Positions 35,066 through 49,200 of a stretch of DNA of 64,000 nucleotides are shown here, one piece after another. The position numbers were made by a program, and so were the translations under genes. The stretch spans positions 496,001 through 560,000 of the forward strand of contig VIIQ02000031.1 in the NCBI GenBank assembly GCA_007449985.2, read 5' to 3'. Below the pieces are notes generated by a model. It was given only the letters and a program-made list of their open reading frames with translations, did not search any database and was not told the DNA's origin. How positions within the stretch are numbered: the first letter of the stretch is position 1; every line of letters begins with the position of its first letter. This DNA is from Desmodesmus armatus. Taxonomy: Eukaryota > Chlorophyta > Chlorophyceae > Sphaeropleales > Scenedesmaceae.

Positions 35066-37585
35066 GTGCGGCACTGCTGCTGCATGAAGTGAAGTGTCAG
35101 CTGGCCTTTGCTGCTGTCCGCATCTGGCAAGGCAGCTTTGGTTGTGCGCAGGGGCACTGCGTGGCACTCACAGTTGCAAATAGGTTAGCAGTTGCACAGG
35201 GGTGAGCAGCGCTGCTGCGGGCATCCATCCAGTTGGTGGTTGCGGTCGCATGTGTTGATGTGCACTGTTCAACAAGCTAACGTGCACAGCTGTGTGCGTC
35301 AGTCCGACATACGGTACAGCAACAGCACTGCCGCTCCAATCGGCAGCACTCTGGCAATAGCGCTGGGTGCACCCATAGCGCGGTTGCAGTGCAGTCACGT
35401 GTGCTTATATGTGCAGTGTCCTTGACAGCGAGCGCAGTTGTTGTGAACAGCCGTCGCTTGCTTGCGTGGTTGCTTGCTGGTGCCGCTGGTCAATTGACAG
35501 TTGCAGGCCTGGCAGGCGTGTGCATGTCGCCCAGCTGCTGGCGCTTGTGTCGTCACCTCAGGACTCTCAGCAGTGAGGGTTTGGATTGTTGTGCTGGGGT
35601 TCTTTAGGCTGGCGGTTGGCCGCCAGTGTTGGTGCATGGTCGCCGTCTGGCAGCCATCCAGCAGCAGCTGCTGGGCCTCTGCCCACAGGTCGACTTTGCA
35701 GTGGTTTTACACAAGCAGCTGTTCAGCAGGTGGCCGGCTGCAGGCATTCCTGCGTGACGGCGTGCATCAACAATTTGCCTCTTGACAGTACGACTGTGCA
35801 CCGCTGCAGTACAGCAGCACGTTTGTGTTTGAGGTATGTATTTTGTGTTATCGAACTCAATCAGAAGGTAGAAACAGGGGTGGTTAGCAACGGTCTGAGG
35901 TTGGAGTGATGGTATGTGATACCAGCTGCACAGCTGTTGCAGCTTGGTACCAGTCTAGTTGCTGAGCTGCTGCCGCACATTGCAAGCAGCGCGAGCAGTT
36001 AGTGCCTGGGGGTGTGGCAGAGCCGCCTCCCCCGACTTGCATCAGCCAAGTGCTTCTGTACTGGTGCTTTTTGTAAGGCAGATGACTTGGAGTCAGGCAG
36101 GCATGTGGTGATACTGACTTGTTGAGTGTGTCAAATTGCTGAGCAGCCAGCCTTGTCGTCAACCTCGCCGTCAATCAATGCTTTTCATTATTGAGAGACT
36201 GTGACACAGGATTTGAAATTTGAAATTTGTTACCGATTACTACCTGCAACAGCTGCCACCTCATGGCAACATCCAGCTGCCAGTACTGACAGCAGTAGCC
36301 CGAGCCAGCATGATAGACAGTTATAACATGACATCCAAGTAACCTGCACATCCTCCTGTGACCAGGGCTGGTGTGTGTGCACACACCACCCGTACAGGCA
36401 CCAGTGCCGCCTAACCAGGCAGGCTTTCAGCCACATGTGCAATGAATGCAGCAGATACAGTATTATGCTGAAACAAAAGCATGCCTTGCAAGCACCTCAA
36501 GGCCGCCATATGGCTGGACCTTGAACACGTGCTGCCGTAGCTCTTGGGGTGCGTCCATTGGTAAAGCTGGATGACATGCCTTATGATAGGGGACCTATGA
36601 GAGCTGAAAGTGAAGACGTGCTACATAATAACATCGTACACACGTGCGCACACACTGAAAAGACCTACAGCAGTGTTTTGCAACACTTTGTTCCTACTTG
36701 GCTATAGCTCTATTGGCAGCAGAAGGAATGCAGGAATTGAGCTACACATCAATGCAAGGGGAGGGGGACAGCCAGTGGCCAGCATCAATTGGACTGAACC
36801 ACACGCGCAACAACGACAGCTGCGCCCCAACAACCATGACTAAATGAACGAAGCAGCAGCGCTGCAAGCAAGTGCAGCCAGCAGTCACAGGCTGCAACTT
36901 AGCCACAGGAGCGCACACATGCTGCAACATCGTCAACTGGCAGGCGACAGCAGCTCCTCAGAACACAGCTCTGAGCAGCTGTGTCCTACTGCCCGGATGT
37001 TAGGTGTGACAAAAACATACATAGTAACAACACCAGGAACATGGTCTCCAACTCTTTTATGGTGAATTGCTCAAGGTCTGCGCCTCTCGGCGCAAGGTGC
37101 CTTGAAGTGTGTAGGTAGCCTGGCCTGTGTGCCACTGGGCGACTCTGTGCCGCTGACACAATGCCACCAGCAACTTGCACTGCTGACTGCAGCAGAGCCA
37201 TGCAGTCAACGAAGTCAATGTAATAAAGGTACAGTAAGGAAGACATGCAGATCATGTTGTGGCTGCATTGCTGCAGCAATACGCAAGTGCTGCTGACTGT
37301 TGAGCTCGCCTCGCAAATGACACACTGGGTGACCCTCCCCCACAGAGGTCGGTTGGCGACCACCACACGTGCAACACCTGCCCAAGCAAAGAAAGAATCA
37401 TCCTGCCAAGCTTGACGGCCCTCATGAGTCCATATTGAAAACATTACCATAGACAGGTTGTCATGCATATACATACTTTGACGGTGGCACCCTCAGTGGA
37501 ATGGCGTCTCCATTTGGCAGGCGGCGCATGACTTGTTGTGCTGCAACACACAGCCTCTTGTCCAGCTGCTGCCCACATTGCGCAC
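35066..37585. other. Convergent 3' spacer
   Basis: This lies between the transporter (plus) and the multi-CAP gene (minus), both ending here. A TGTAA motif at 36072-36076 could end the transporter transcript. The ORFs present are short and unremarkable; nothing else is recognised. Confidence 0.45.
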
Positions 37586-40247
37586 TTATGACACTGCTGG
37601 CAACACTTGGGAGGACCATCCGTTGCCCAACACATTGCCTGCAGGACAGCAGCGGGCGGCAACACACCCAGCAGCGTCAGTTGCAGTGGCCGTTGTGTCA
37701 CACCGTGCACATGCTTGCAAGACACGGGTATCAGGCAGCAAACACTGCCACCAACTCCGCCGGGGGTCTTTGACTATCGGCGGGATACGGTGAAATCAGT
37801 GCTATACATGCAAAAGGTGGCATTGGAGATGTCAGTGTGCTGAGGTGCTGCAAGACGCAAGTGTGAAGGGGGACAGAGGGGCTGCAGCAATGGCAGCCAC
37901 CGTCCAGTCTCAGCCACAAGCAGAGCCACAATGGCTGCTGTTCTCAACCCCGTGTTACATGAATTGGCAGCCACACAAGCAGTACTGCCACAGCTGACCA
38001 CAGGAAGGCCCCAAAGAGCCCTAGAGTAAAATGCGCTTACTGTACCTGCAGGGGAGTACTGGCAGACGTAGGTTGCCATGGCACAGCGTGCGTTGTAGCC
38101 GCAGCCTACGCTGGTGGTGTCCTTCCACACCAGCTGGGTGAAGTGGCCGGTGGATCCGCTCCAGCCCGGGTTGCTGAAGCTGTAGGTGGTCACCTCGTTG
38201 TACCAGGCATCAACGGCAGACTGCCAGGAGGGGTAGCCCCTGAAACACAGCAGCAACAACAGCAGCAGAAGCGAGGGGTGTCAGTGTGCCATCACATCTC
38301 ATGAGGTCCTGCTTGGAACAACCCCCTGCTGCTGCCGCTGCATTGTCACAAGAACAAGGTGCTGTCACAAACTGCTGCTTGGATGCTACAGCTACGTGCA
38401 GGCTGTAGTGGTGCCGTAGGCTAAACAAGGCTCACCATGCCAGGTTCTCCCCCACTCCCTTGTCCCCTGAGTGCCCTCCAGGGCAGGCATCAGCATAGCC
38501 CTGGGATCGAGCTGCCAGCGCTGTGTCCCACTTCAGGGCAGGCACCTGGTGCTTGGCCCGGTACCTGGTGCACACATACACACGGTGAGGCTTCTAGGTC
38601 AACATCTGAGCAGTGCAACATGCATGTCGCCCTGTTTCAATGGAGGCCACTGAGCTCACACCACTGGCACAGCCTGCCTTCCGCACTATTGCTGCTGTTG
38701 CAGAGGCACCCGAGCGCTGCTCGAGGCATGCAGCATGGAGGGATGGGGGGACAGCAGTGATCAAGATCAAGCCTTTTTGGAAAGAAACCCGTGCTGACCT
38801 GTTGGTGGCCTCCAGCACTGCCGCATATGCTGCTGGCACGGATGCATCTGCAGCCGGCGATGCTGCCGGGGTGGCAGGCGTCTGCTGCTGCTGCTGCTGT
38901 GGCTGCTGCTGCTGCTGGGGAGTCTCCCACCAGTTTCCTTGCGGCTGCTGCTGCTGCTGTTGGGGCCAGCTGGGAGCAGTTGGCTCTGGAGCTACAGGTG
39001 CCGGCTGCTGAGCGGGTGGGGTGGGGGTGTAGATGGGAGTGACTGGAGTCGGGGTGGGATCTTGATGAGTGTCAGGTGGTGCAGAGACCTTGTTGGAGGG
39101 TGGAGTGGGGTTTTGCGTCTTGGGTTTGACCTGCTGAGACCAGTCCACGCCAACCACATTGCCTGCAGGATGCAGCAGCAGACGGGAAGCACCACACAGC
39201 AGCCGTGAGCCTGTGTGCAGCAGCTGTTTGTGATACAGCTAGTAGTAGGGTTGTCCAAACAGTGACTGATCAGTCCTCATGAGTGGTTACCCAGTTGGCT
39301 CAGTCAACGTGTAGGTGGTTTGTGAGGCGGTGCGGGCCCATGGTCAAGCTTGTGGTCACTAAGGCACTTCCAGCACTTGCAGCCCAAAGCAAGAATGCAT
39401 GCACATGCCTGAATTCAGTGTGCGCCAAGGCATGCATGCATACAGCTTGGCAGCCAACGGAAATGCCACACCACCTACCTGGTGGGGAGTACTGGCAGAT
39501 GTAGGTAGGCATGGAGCACGCCTTGTTCACAGCACACCCAACCTTCACCGTGTCCCTCCACACAAGCTGCGTGAAGTGGCCCGTAGCCCCGCTGAACCCG
39601 CCCCTGCTGAAGTCATACGCAGCAACCTCATCATACCACGCCGTCACTGCTGCTGACATGCTGTCATACCCCCAGGCCAGATTTTCACCGTAGCCGGGAG
39701 CACCAGAGTGCCCTTTGGGGCACCCTGCGATGTAGCCTGCAGCTTGGGATGCAATGGCTGCGTCCCAGGTCAGGTCAGGCACTTGGTGAGCCCTGCAGGA
39801 ACACACATGACGTACAGGGCAGTGCGGCGCAGTAAAGGAAAGGCATCGGATGACAGATTCTCATCCTGCCCATGGGCGCGAGCCAGGGCCCCTGGCTTGT
39901 GCATGTGTGAAGTTCTGGCCGCCCTTGCCAGAGCGCCACGTATGTGAACATTCCAATCTAGAAGCAGGGAAGCTGTAGGGCTGCAAGCATTGAACCTCGT
40001 TCCAGCCAGTGACTGATGTCAAGAAGGAAAAGCAACCATACGGGGCAGGCCTACCTGCGGTAGTCGTTGGTGAGGTCGAAAGCAGCCTGGAGCTCTCCCG
40101 AAAGCCCTGGAACCACACTGCTGCTGCTGTCAGCAGTTCCCGCAGCACTACTGTCGCTGGGAGCGGCAGCTTGCTGTGGGAACATCTGCTCTGCAGGCAT
40201 TGTGGGGACCTGGTAGGGCTGCTGGGGTGTGGCTGTGGCCGTGTCAG

Positions 40248-40278
<31 letters not shown>

Positions 40279-43200
40279 AGGGAGGGTGGGTGTGAGTGGG
40301 TCAGCTGCTGGTGTGAGTGAGTCAGGAGTGACCTGTGGCTGCGTAGGTGTGACCTGAGCCTGCTGTTGTGTGGGTGTGACAGGGGTCTCCGCTGGGTCTT
40401 GGGGGGTGAACCCCGCGGGCGGGGCTTGTGTGGGTTGTGCTTGTGCTCGTGTTGCCTGCAGCTGGTCCATAGGGACAGGCACAGCATACTGCTGCTGGCC
40501 TCCTGCTGCGTTGGTGGCATCGCTGCCTGTGCTGCGAGCGCTCCCAATGGGGTTGCTGCTGTCAGCCCCTGCCGGTGCTGACTGCCTGTTGGGTTCGTAG
40601 TAGGCCTCCCCGGGCCGTAGGGTGGGGTTCCACAGCTGCTTGGCCTCTTCTGGTGTGTCTGGCAGGGCAGGGAGCACCTGCAACAGCAGCCGCACATGCC
40701 ATGGTGACCAAAAACAGAGGGCAGGACATTGTGATGCTGTTGCTGATGTGCTTTGGCCAAGCAGCAGAGCTGCTGCTGTGCGAAATCTTGCTTACGGAGG
40801 TGACCACTACAGGAGTGGCTAAAGTGGCCATCCCCATCAGGCAACAGGGTGCAGCAAGAAGTGGTGGGATGGCTGCAGGCTGCTCTCAGGCAGTGCTGCT
40901 TCCGCGCATTGGATTGCATACGATTTCTCCAGAGATCTCTGGAGAAATCTAGATGGCTGAGTACAACACTGGTTGCCGAACATGCTGCACCAACTTCATG
41001 TGCTGTATGCATGGGGAGTGCGTGGCAGGTAGCATCAACATTGTGATCCATACAGCAGGCACGCTGTGTGACCCTTGAGTCAACGGCAACACACCTGCGA
41101 AGACCAGTCAGCGCTGACTACGTTGCCTGGGGGTGAGTACTGGCAGATGAACGTCTCCCAGGTGCACTTTTTGTTGACAGCGCACCCGATCTTGGTTGTG
41201 TCCTTCCACACCATGGCGGTGAAGTGGCCTGCCAGGATGGACCAGCCTGGCTTGTTGAAGTGGTAGGAGTTGACCTCGTTGTACCAGGCATCAACCACGT
41301 CCGTGAAGGACCGGAAGCCCCTGGGACCACGCACAAATAGCAAGGCGATATTCACATCTTGGGCTCATCACCCTGTGCTTGGCTGATGCAAATCAGCGAG
41401 TGGTGCCGTCAGGCATGAGAGAGGGAGCCCCAGAGCTGGGACGGCGCAGGATTTCACAAAGCCGAATGGCATAGTGGCAGCACCAAGAAACTCACCAGCC
41501 CAGGCTCTCCCCAACATTCCTGATTGTGGAGTGCTTCAGGGGGCATGAGGACAGGAAGGCAGCTGCTTGACTGGCCAGGCCCTCGTCCCATGCCAATGGT
41601 GTCACCTGCACATACACACACAGCAGCGCGCATGTTCACAATTGGCCTAAACACTACAACAAACCCTTCTGAGCATGAACACTTCGATCAAGCAGACCCA
41701 TTGACAGTCTCAAAAAAGCATTTTCACTGGTTTCGCAATCAGCTGTATCTGCAAGTGCTGAGCCCGTGCTGACCTGGTGCCTCCTGCGGTACATGTTGGT
41801 GCGGCGCAGTGCCTCCACTAGATCGGGGTCGACCGGCTCCGCAGAGTCCGGACGACCAACTGCGGCAGTCACGGGCGTCGCATCGTCTGGTTGCCAGATT
41901 TGGAGGTCCGTGATCGCCTCTTGCTCAACCAGCTCCGCGTTTTTGGCGTCCCAGGCCTCGTCCTCGACTGCCTCTGCGGTGGCGCTTGCGTCTTCGCTCG
42001 CCGCGTCTGGCTTCAATACCGCAGCAACGTTGAGCGCGGGTCTAATCTGCTGGCTCCAGTCCACGTTGGGCCCAATCATGTTGCCTGCGAGCATTTCAAA
42101 CGCATGGTGAGCACGAGCCAAGCAAAGGTGCGGGCGGCCGAAGGTAGAACCGAATTTCTGCAAACCGGAACCTTACAGCTTGTAAAGCCTTGCAGACAGC
42201 ACAGTGCCCTGACAGCAATAGCGAAAAGCATGCCTGCCAACGTTGTGTGCACACTTTGCTTGTTGATGGGGGGGGTCGTCGCCCTCCCCTGCAGTTGGAG
42301 CAGTCGACGCTTGCAGGGTTGCCGCACCTGGTGGCGAGTAGTGACAGACATACATCGGCCATGTGCATGCCGTGTTGACCGCACATCCCATCGCCCTGGT
42401 GTTACGCCACACCATTGCAGTGAAGAGGCCGCTACCCGACGTCCAGCCTGGCTTGTCAAAGTCGTACTTGGCCACCTGAAACAACCAGGCAGCGGCAGGG
42501 TCTTTTGAGACTCTTACGCAGCGATTGCATCCACCCAAACCTACACGACTGCTGCTGCTGGTCCGCATGCATGTTGGCGGATGACATCATCTCATAAGCC
42601 TATACAGTTGTGCTGCTCACCTGGGCATACCAGCTGCTGACAGCATCAGGGAAAGTTCGGTAGCCAAAGCCAAGCTTCTCGCCCACACCAGCGGTCCCAC
42701 TGTAGCCGAACGAGCAGGTGCTGGCCCACTTCTTGGCTGAAGCGGCCAGCTTCTCGTCCCATACCAGTGCAGGAGCCTGCAAACAAAAGCATAATTCATT
42801 GTGTCATCGTTGCTTCCCAGCGTCACCATTCAAGTCTAATTCACGATGGCGGTGTGTCAGAAGACGCATCTGCAAACCACAGTGTGCACCAGCACGAATA
42901 ATTGGCAACAGGGTCTGACTGTAACAGTACTGGCAGCTTCCATACCAACCATCTGTGTGGGTAGCTGCACTGCCTACATGTACAGCGCTCCGCGATTTGC
43001 TCAGCAAGTAGGTTGAACCTACTGACCCAGGCTGCTAACCAAATTCGCAGTTGCAACTAGGCCCTAGTTACTAAGTTAGTAGCCCAGCCAGTCTGTCCAT
43101 AGAATCAGCGCCCTAGGGCTGGCTGACCCCTACCTGGTGGGTCTTTCTGTAGGTATTGTGCAGCTCCAGCACCCTCCGCATGTCCGCAGTGCTGGGGGCA

Positions 43201-46200
43201 ACCACTGGTGCCGCCGCAGTCTTGCGGCTAGGCGCAGGCGAGGCACGTGCAACCACAGGCATTGGTGAAGCAGCTACGGGCTTGGGAGCGGGGCTGGGTG
43301 AGGCAGGGGTTGGCTTGACAGCTGGACTGGGGCTTGCTGGTGTAGTCACAGCAGGCTTGACCTCTTGGCTCCAGTCCAGTCCAATGACATTGCCAGGGGA
43401 CTGGTACTGGCAGACGTATGTTGGCCATGAGCAGGCGGTGTTGACAGCGCAGCCGAGCTTGGTGGTTGATTTCCACACCAGGGCCGTGAAGTGACCTGTG
43501 GCTGTGTTCCAGCCTGGCTGGCTGAAGTCATACAGCTTCACCTCGTTGTACCAACCGTCGATGGCATCGCTAAGGCTTGCGTAGCCCCCTGAAGGTACAG
43601 CATGCACCAGAAGCAGGAGAAGAAACAAGCCATTAATGACAACCTATTATTCAAGACAACAGTCAAACATGCGCCAGTTGCAGCTGCTGCCAGAGTCTCG
43701 CTGACTCTGATAGCATGAAGCAGTCCAGTAGCTGCCATTCAGCTGGTCAGGCCAGCCGCCACCAGAATCAGTTGTGTACCATCTGCATGCAATCACCCTG
43801 AAACTATGCAGTGGTCACTGACTGCGCGCAGGCGCACACGCATCATCACTGCACAGATGTGTTGCTAAAAGCAGTGACGGTAGAACCAACGAAAGGTGCT
43901 GCTGTGCGGCTTTCACCCACGCAAAGTGGCCCTGCTCCTGCTTTAACCTGCCAGGAGTCATCCCACAAAGTACAAGCCAGCATCAATGTCTAACAAGCTT
44001 GTTTTACTCACATGCCATGTTCTCTCCCACCCCAGCGTAGCCTGAGTGGCCGTTGGGGCAGCCTGATGCCCATCTGACAGCTGAGGCGGCCAGTGCATCA
44101 TCCCACACAAGCACAGGCACCTGGGAGCGTTGGACGCACACAAAAACACAGCACACGCACAGATTCAGTGTGGACTTATTGCACGAATATGGTCTGTTGC
44201 AGCAAACATGGCTCGACCCCAGTGGGCGATGCCATTGATGATGGGCAAACATATCCATGCGACGTACTCCCACAACCACCCAGGCAAAGGCAAGCCTTTG
44301 ATTGCATCGAGCACCACGGCACAAGAAGCGCATATATAGCAGATGCATGTGTCAGGATCCTATATACCTTCCCTGCGCAGGGGAAAGTTGTGGATATGCA
44401 TCCCCAAATAACACAGCACTACATGCACTGTGCAACGTGGGCCAATGGCGTCTGATGGGGGGCCCACCTGGTGCTTTTGCCTGTACGCATTGTGCCTGTC
44501 CAGAGCAGCAACGTAGTCTGGCTTGAGCACTGCTGCAGTGATGACGCCGGGGTGTTCTGCACTGCTGTCGGGCTTAAGGAGTGCTGCCACGCTGGGCTGG
44601 GTGTCAGGCAGGGGCACTGCGGCTGTTGGTGGCGGCACGTTGGACCCCCACACCTCACCATCGCTGCCAACATTGCCTGCACAGCAGAACACCCCTTTCA
44701 ATGACCATGACCCCACTACATCGGGTCTATCTGCTGGCGCGGGAACGCATCAGCAAGCCTTGGGCCTGGTGGCCCACTAGCATGAGCAAACTGACATCTC
44801 AACAAAAGGTTGCGTCTGCAAGCCACATGTTGACTCTACAGGCTGCCAGAGTACAAACCTGCAGGGAAGGGTTCATACCTGCAGGGTTGTACATGCACAC
44901 ATATGTCTTCCAGTCGCAGCCCTTGCTCTCAGCACAGCCCAGCCTGGTGCTCCTGCGCCACACCATCTGGCTGAAGTGGCCGGTACCGGGCTGGTAGCCT
45001 GGAGCACCCCAGTCATAATCAGACGCCTGCAACAGCACAGCAACACAAAACACAGCACGGCACAGCGTGCAGCTTACAGGCCTGCATTATGGACCTCAGG
45101 CTGCTGCCAGTTGGGCACATCACAGTCACTTTCTGTGCTGTGCTGGCACTGTGGGTCAGCTTACATGTGCAGTGCATGTGCAGTACATGTCACGCCTGTC
45201 AAGCTTACTGCAAAATGATGTGTTGTGCATGCCTGTGGCTGAGAAAAAACACACACCGTGTCAACCTGAGCCTGTAAGAGTGAGGCAACATGCCGCATGT
45301 AGTATTGCGCATTATTGTTGCGCTGACATACAGCGCTGTCGCAGCTGTCATACTGCCCGTTGCTGTCGCACGGTGTGCGATGTTGAGCAGCGGTGCCCCT
45401 CACCTCATGGTACCAGGCCTCTGCTGCATCAGCAGTATCCCTCACCTCATGGTACCAGGCCTCTGCTGCATCAGCAGTATCCCTCACCTCATGGTACCAG
45501 GCCTCTGCTGCATCGATGAAGCTACTGTAGCCCCAGGCCATGTTCTCGCCGTAGGGGTGGTCCGACAGGCCGGCAGGGCAGCTGTCTGCCCAGGCCTGGG
45601 CAATGGCAGCAAGCTTGGGGTCCCAAGAGAGAGCAGGAGTGTTGTGCTTGGCACGGTAGCTGCATGCATGACAGCGACAGTCACAGACACGTCAAGCCAG
45701 GGTTCAGCCAACTTTGTGAAATTGGCTGTGACTAGATGCTGCAGGTTTGAAGCTGCCACAGGCACCGGCACAGCAACAGTCAGACATGCGCCAGCAGCCT
45801 CTTATGCCTGATGAGTAAGATGCGTCCACCAAATGGAGCTGCAGCACGGGGCGCCCCGGCCCCGGGGTGGGGGGGACCACACTCACGTGTTGTGCTTGTC
45901 CAGGACCGCCTGCTGCAGCTGCGTCAGCTGCACACCCTTCTTGGCAGCAGCCTTGCTGGCTGGCTTTTTGGGCGCGCGTGGCTTAGCAGGGACAGTTGAG
46001 GGCTTGGCAGGTGCATCTGTAGGTTTGATCGGCGCTGGGGATGGTGATGGCTTGGCTGATGACGCAGCAGGTTGGGCCGGCTGCACAGGAGTTGGGGAAG
46101 GCGAGGGCTTCTGGGCGGCTGGAGTAGCTGCTGGAGGGGGCGCCACTGGCTTCGATGGGGTGCTGCTGCTTGTGGGTTCATGTTCCTTGGGCGCTGGCAC

Positions 46201-49200
46201 GGGTTTGGTGTTAGGGTGGGCTGGAAGGGCTTGTTCACTTTGGGCTTGATCTCTTGGCTCCAATCTAGGCCGATGACGTTCCCTGGGGGGCCGTACTGGC
46301 AGATGTATGTTGGCCAGGAGCAGGCTGTGTTGACGGCGCAGCCGAGCTTGGTGGTTGATCTCCACACCAGGGCCGTGAAGTGGCCTGTGGCTGTGTTCCA
46401 GCCTGGCTGGCTGAAGTCGTACAGCTTCACCTCGTTGTACCAGGCATCCACTGCGTCACCCAGGCTCGCATAGCCCCCTGCAGGTATGGGGCACGCACAG
46501 TGGACGGTGCAGCCGTTAATCCCTTATAGGTGGGTAGTTGGTTAGCTAGTAGGTTACTTAGACCGATGTGATTCTGACAGCAGCTTGCGGACCCCTCAGC
46601 ACTTGCATGCATTCACCTTTGTCATGTGGGGTGATCCGACAAGGCAGGCACGAGACGAGTCAGCGGTGGCTGGTTGCATTGTCTGCTTGCAGGGGTTGCA
46701 GTGTTGCATGTACACGGTGCATGGGCCGGTTCATCGTCTGACGAACCAGCCCAGGCACCGTGTACATGCAACACTGCAACCTTTGCAAGCAGCTAATGCA
46801 ACCAGCCATCATAGATGCATCTAGTGGATGAAGGCACAAGTGAATGCTGCACTCACATGCCATGTTTTCACCCACGCCCCGTGTGCCAGAGTGGCCGTCA
46901 GGGCAGCCTGAGGCCCAGCTCTGTGCTGATGAGGCGATGGAGTCATCCCAGGACAGGGGAGGGCCTGGTGGGAGGACCTGTCAGCAGCAACAGCAGCAGC
47001 AGCAGGAGCAGCAGTGCATGCATGCAGGATGGCAAAACCAACGTCAAATCAGGCAGTGAGGCCAAATCTAGCAGTTCAAGTTCTGCTGAATCAGCTGGGT
47101 CCTGTGCTGCATTCAGTGCAAGTTGTGCGGTTGGCAAAGACAGCAGTGCCCTGTGTTGTGCCACCGCGACACAGTCTTGAAGGCTGACTGGCAGCTTTTT
47201 GTATGACAGCAACGCACTGCTTTGTCATAGCTGCACAGTACAGGACTGCATCACCGCCGCCGCCGGCGGCGCTGCCAGCTGCAGATGCATCAACATGCTA
47301 CTACCAGTTTTGGTGTACTTGTTTTGGAAACATACCATGTGGTATGTTGACCTAGCTATCAATCGCATGGCATGTGCTCACCTGTACTGGTTGTGCCTGT
47401 CCAGTGCCTGCTGCAGCTCCGGTGACAGCACAGCAGCCGCAAGGGGCTGCATCGGCGCTGACACAGAGAAAGGGGCCCCACTGCTGCTGACAGGGTGACC
47501 AACATGGGGCCAGTGGGACCGTGGGGTATCCACAGGGAACGGGGGCTTACCAACTGCTGCCGCAATTTGGCCCTTGGGTGCTGGTGCCTCACCACTGCTT
47601 GTCTGCACGGGGGCATTGCGTGGGAGCCGACCGCGGGAGCTGATTTGGGGGGTGGTGGGCGGTGCCACAGCTTGTGTGACTGCACGGGGCACACCGGGCT
47701 TGGGGACCGCTGCAGAGAGGGGACTCAGAAACGCAGGCGCCGAAAAGGGTTTTGTGGTTGCTGCGGTGACAGGGCGCTCAGAGTTTGGGGCAGAGGCTGC
47801 GAGGGCTGGCGCCGAATGGGGTGCTGGGGTGCGAAAATTCTCGGCTGCAAGGTTTGCTCCTACGAGCTTTGGGGGTGTGGCATCATGCTCTGAGCTGCTG
47901 CCTGGAGCTGCTGGCAAGGTTTGCCCAGTTGCGCCCCCAGCACTGCCGACAACAGGCACAAACGCCTGGCTGGGCTTGCCCACGGCTGCCACTGGGTATG
48001 GCTGGTAAGTCTGGTAGGCTGGGTACTGGTATGCGGTCTGTGGCTGCTGCTGCTGCTGCTGCTGGGGCTTTGGGACTGCATCCAACGGCTGTTTTGCTGG
48101 CAGCTGCTGCTGTTGCGGCTGTTGTGCAGGCCATGGGATGGCCGTGACGGCTGGTTGGGGCTGCTGTGGTGCTTGGTAAGTTGGGTAAGGAACCGCAGCG
48201 ACAGGCTGTACCTGCTGCTGCTGCTGCTGCTGTGTGGGGTACACAGCAGGGTAGGGCACTGCTGCAACCGGCTGCTGCTGGTAGGGGTAGGCAGGTGGCA
48301 GGGCTGCCGCTGCCTGCTGCCTGGGCCGTGGTCCTGTAGGCGCACCGGGGGGTGCTGGCTTGACCATGGCACTCCAGTCACCACCCATGATGTTGCCTGA
48401 GTACGCAAAACAACACACACACTTGTTCAATTATGTTGGTGTGCCTCATGGATTGCTTACATATGACTGGCATGTTTGAGTATGCTAGTTACAGATGCGT
48501 CCTTTTAGCCAATCACACGCCCACACACAGTGTTTGTGGGTCATGATCACACAATCATGTGTAAACGTAAGAAGAGCAAAACCCCTGCCACCTGGCAAGT
48601 AGGCCAACTCCTTGGTCAAGACCTCTCTCGGGCAAGCACCTCAGGAAGACGCCTGCTGCAGTGATGCTCTGTTGGCACTGTCTACTGGCTGCTGCTGCGT
48701 TGGTGTGATAGGTGTGCACACATCATTACCGCAGCTGTCACGGCACGCAGGCTGCTGCTTCCCATTAGTCGAAGCACAGGCTTCAGCTGCCTCTGCTGGC
48801 CAGCTAGCTAGCTGCCAGTGAAGACGACTGCATGGCACCACACCAGCTGTTTGGGCGCGTTGTATGTGGGAGCCGTGCTTACCAGGAGGGTCGTAGTGGC
48901 AGATGAAGGTTGCCATGCTGCATGTTGGCACCAGGGCGCACCCAACCTTCTGCGTCTCCTGCCACACGATCTGAGTGAAGTGGCCAGAGGTCATGGTGAA
49001 GCCTGGGTTGTTGTAGTCGTACTGCTTGCCCTCCTTGTACCCTGCAGGACAGCATATGACAGTGAGATACAGTGCTCTCAGCACGGTACTTGCAGTACGA
49101 TACAGGTGTTGGGGGCAGGGCCTGTAAGGCAGGTGTGACGGCACAGCCAGAGACAGGTTCTCAAGACAGGGCTACACAGTCATCAGTGTCAGACGGTGAA

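Noticed and set aside
39861..41051. 396-codon minus-strand open frame
   Set aside because: It is the wrong frame of CAP linker exon 20 and the surrounding introns; the coding frame of 40677..40055 is fixed by both neighbouring CAP exons.
45290..45811. 173-codon plus-strand frame over the 42-nt repeats
   Set aside because: Antisense to CAP unit D; its internal repeats simply mirror the duplicated donor region.
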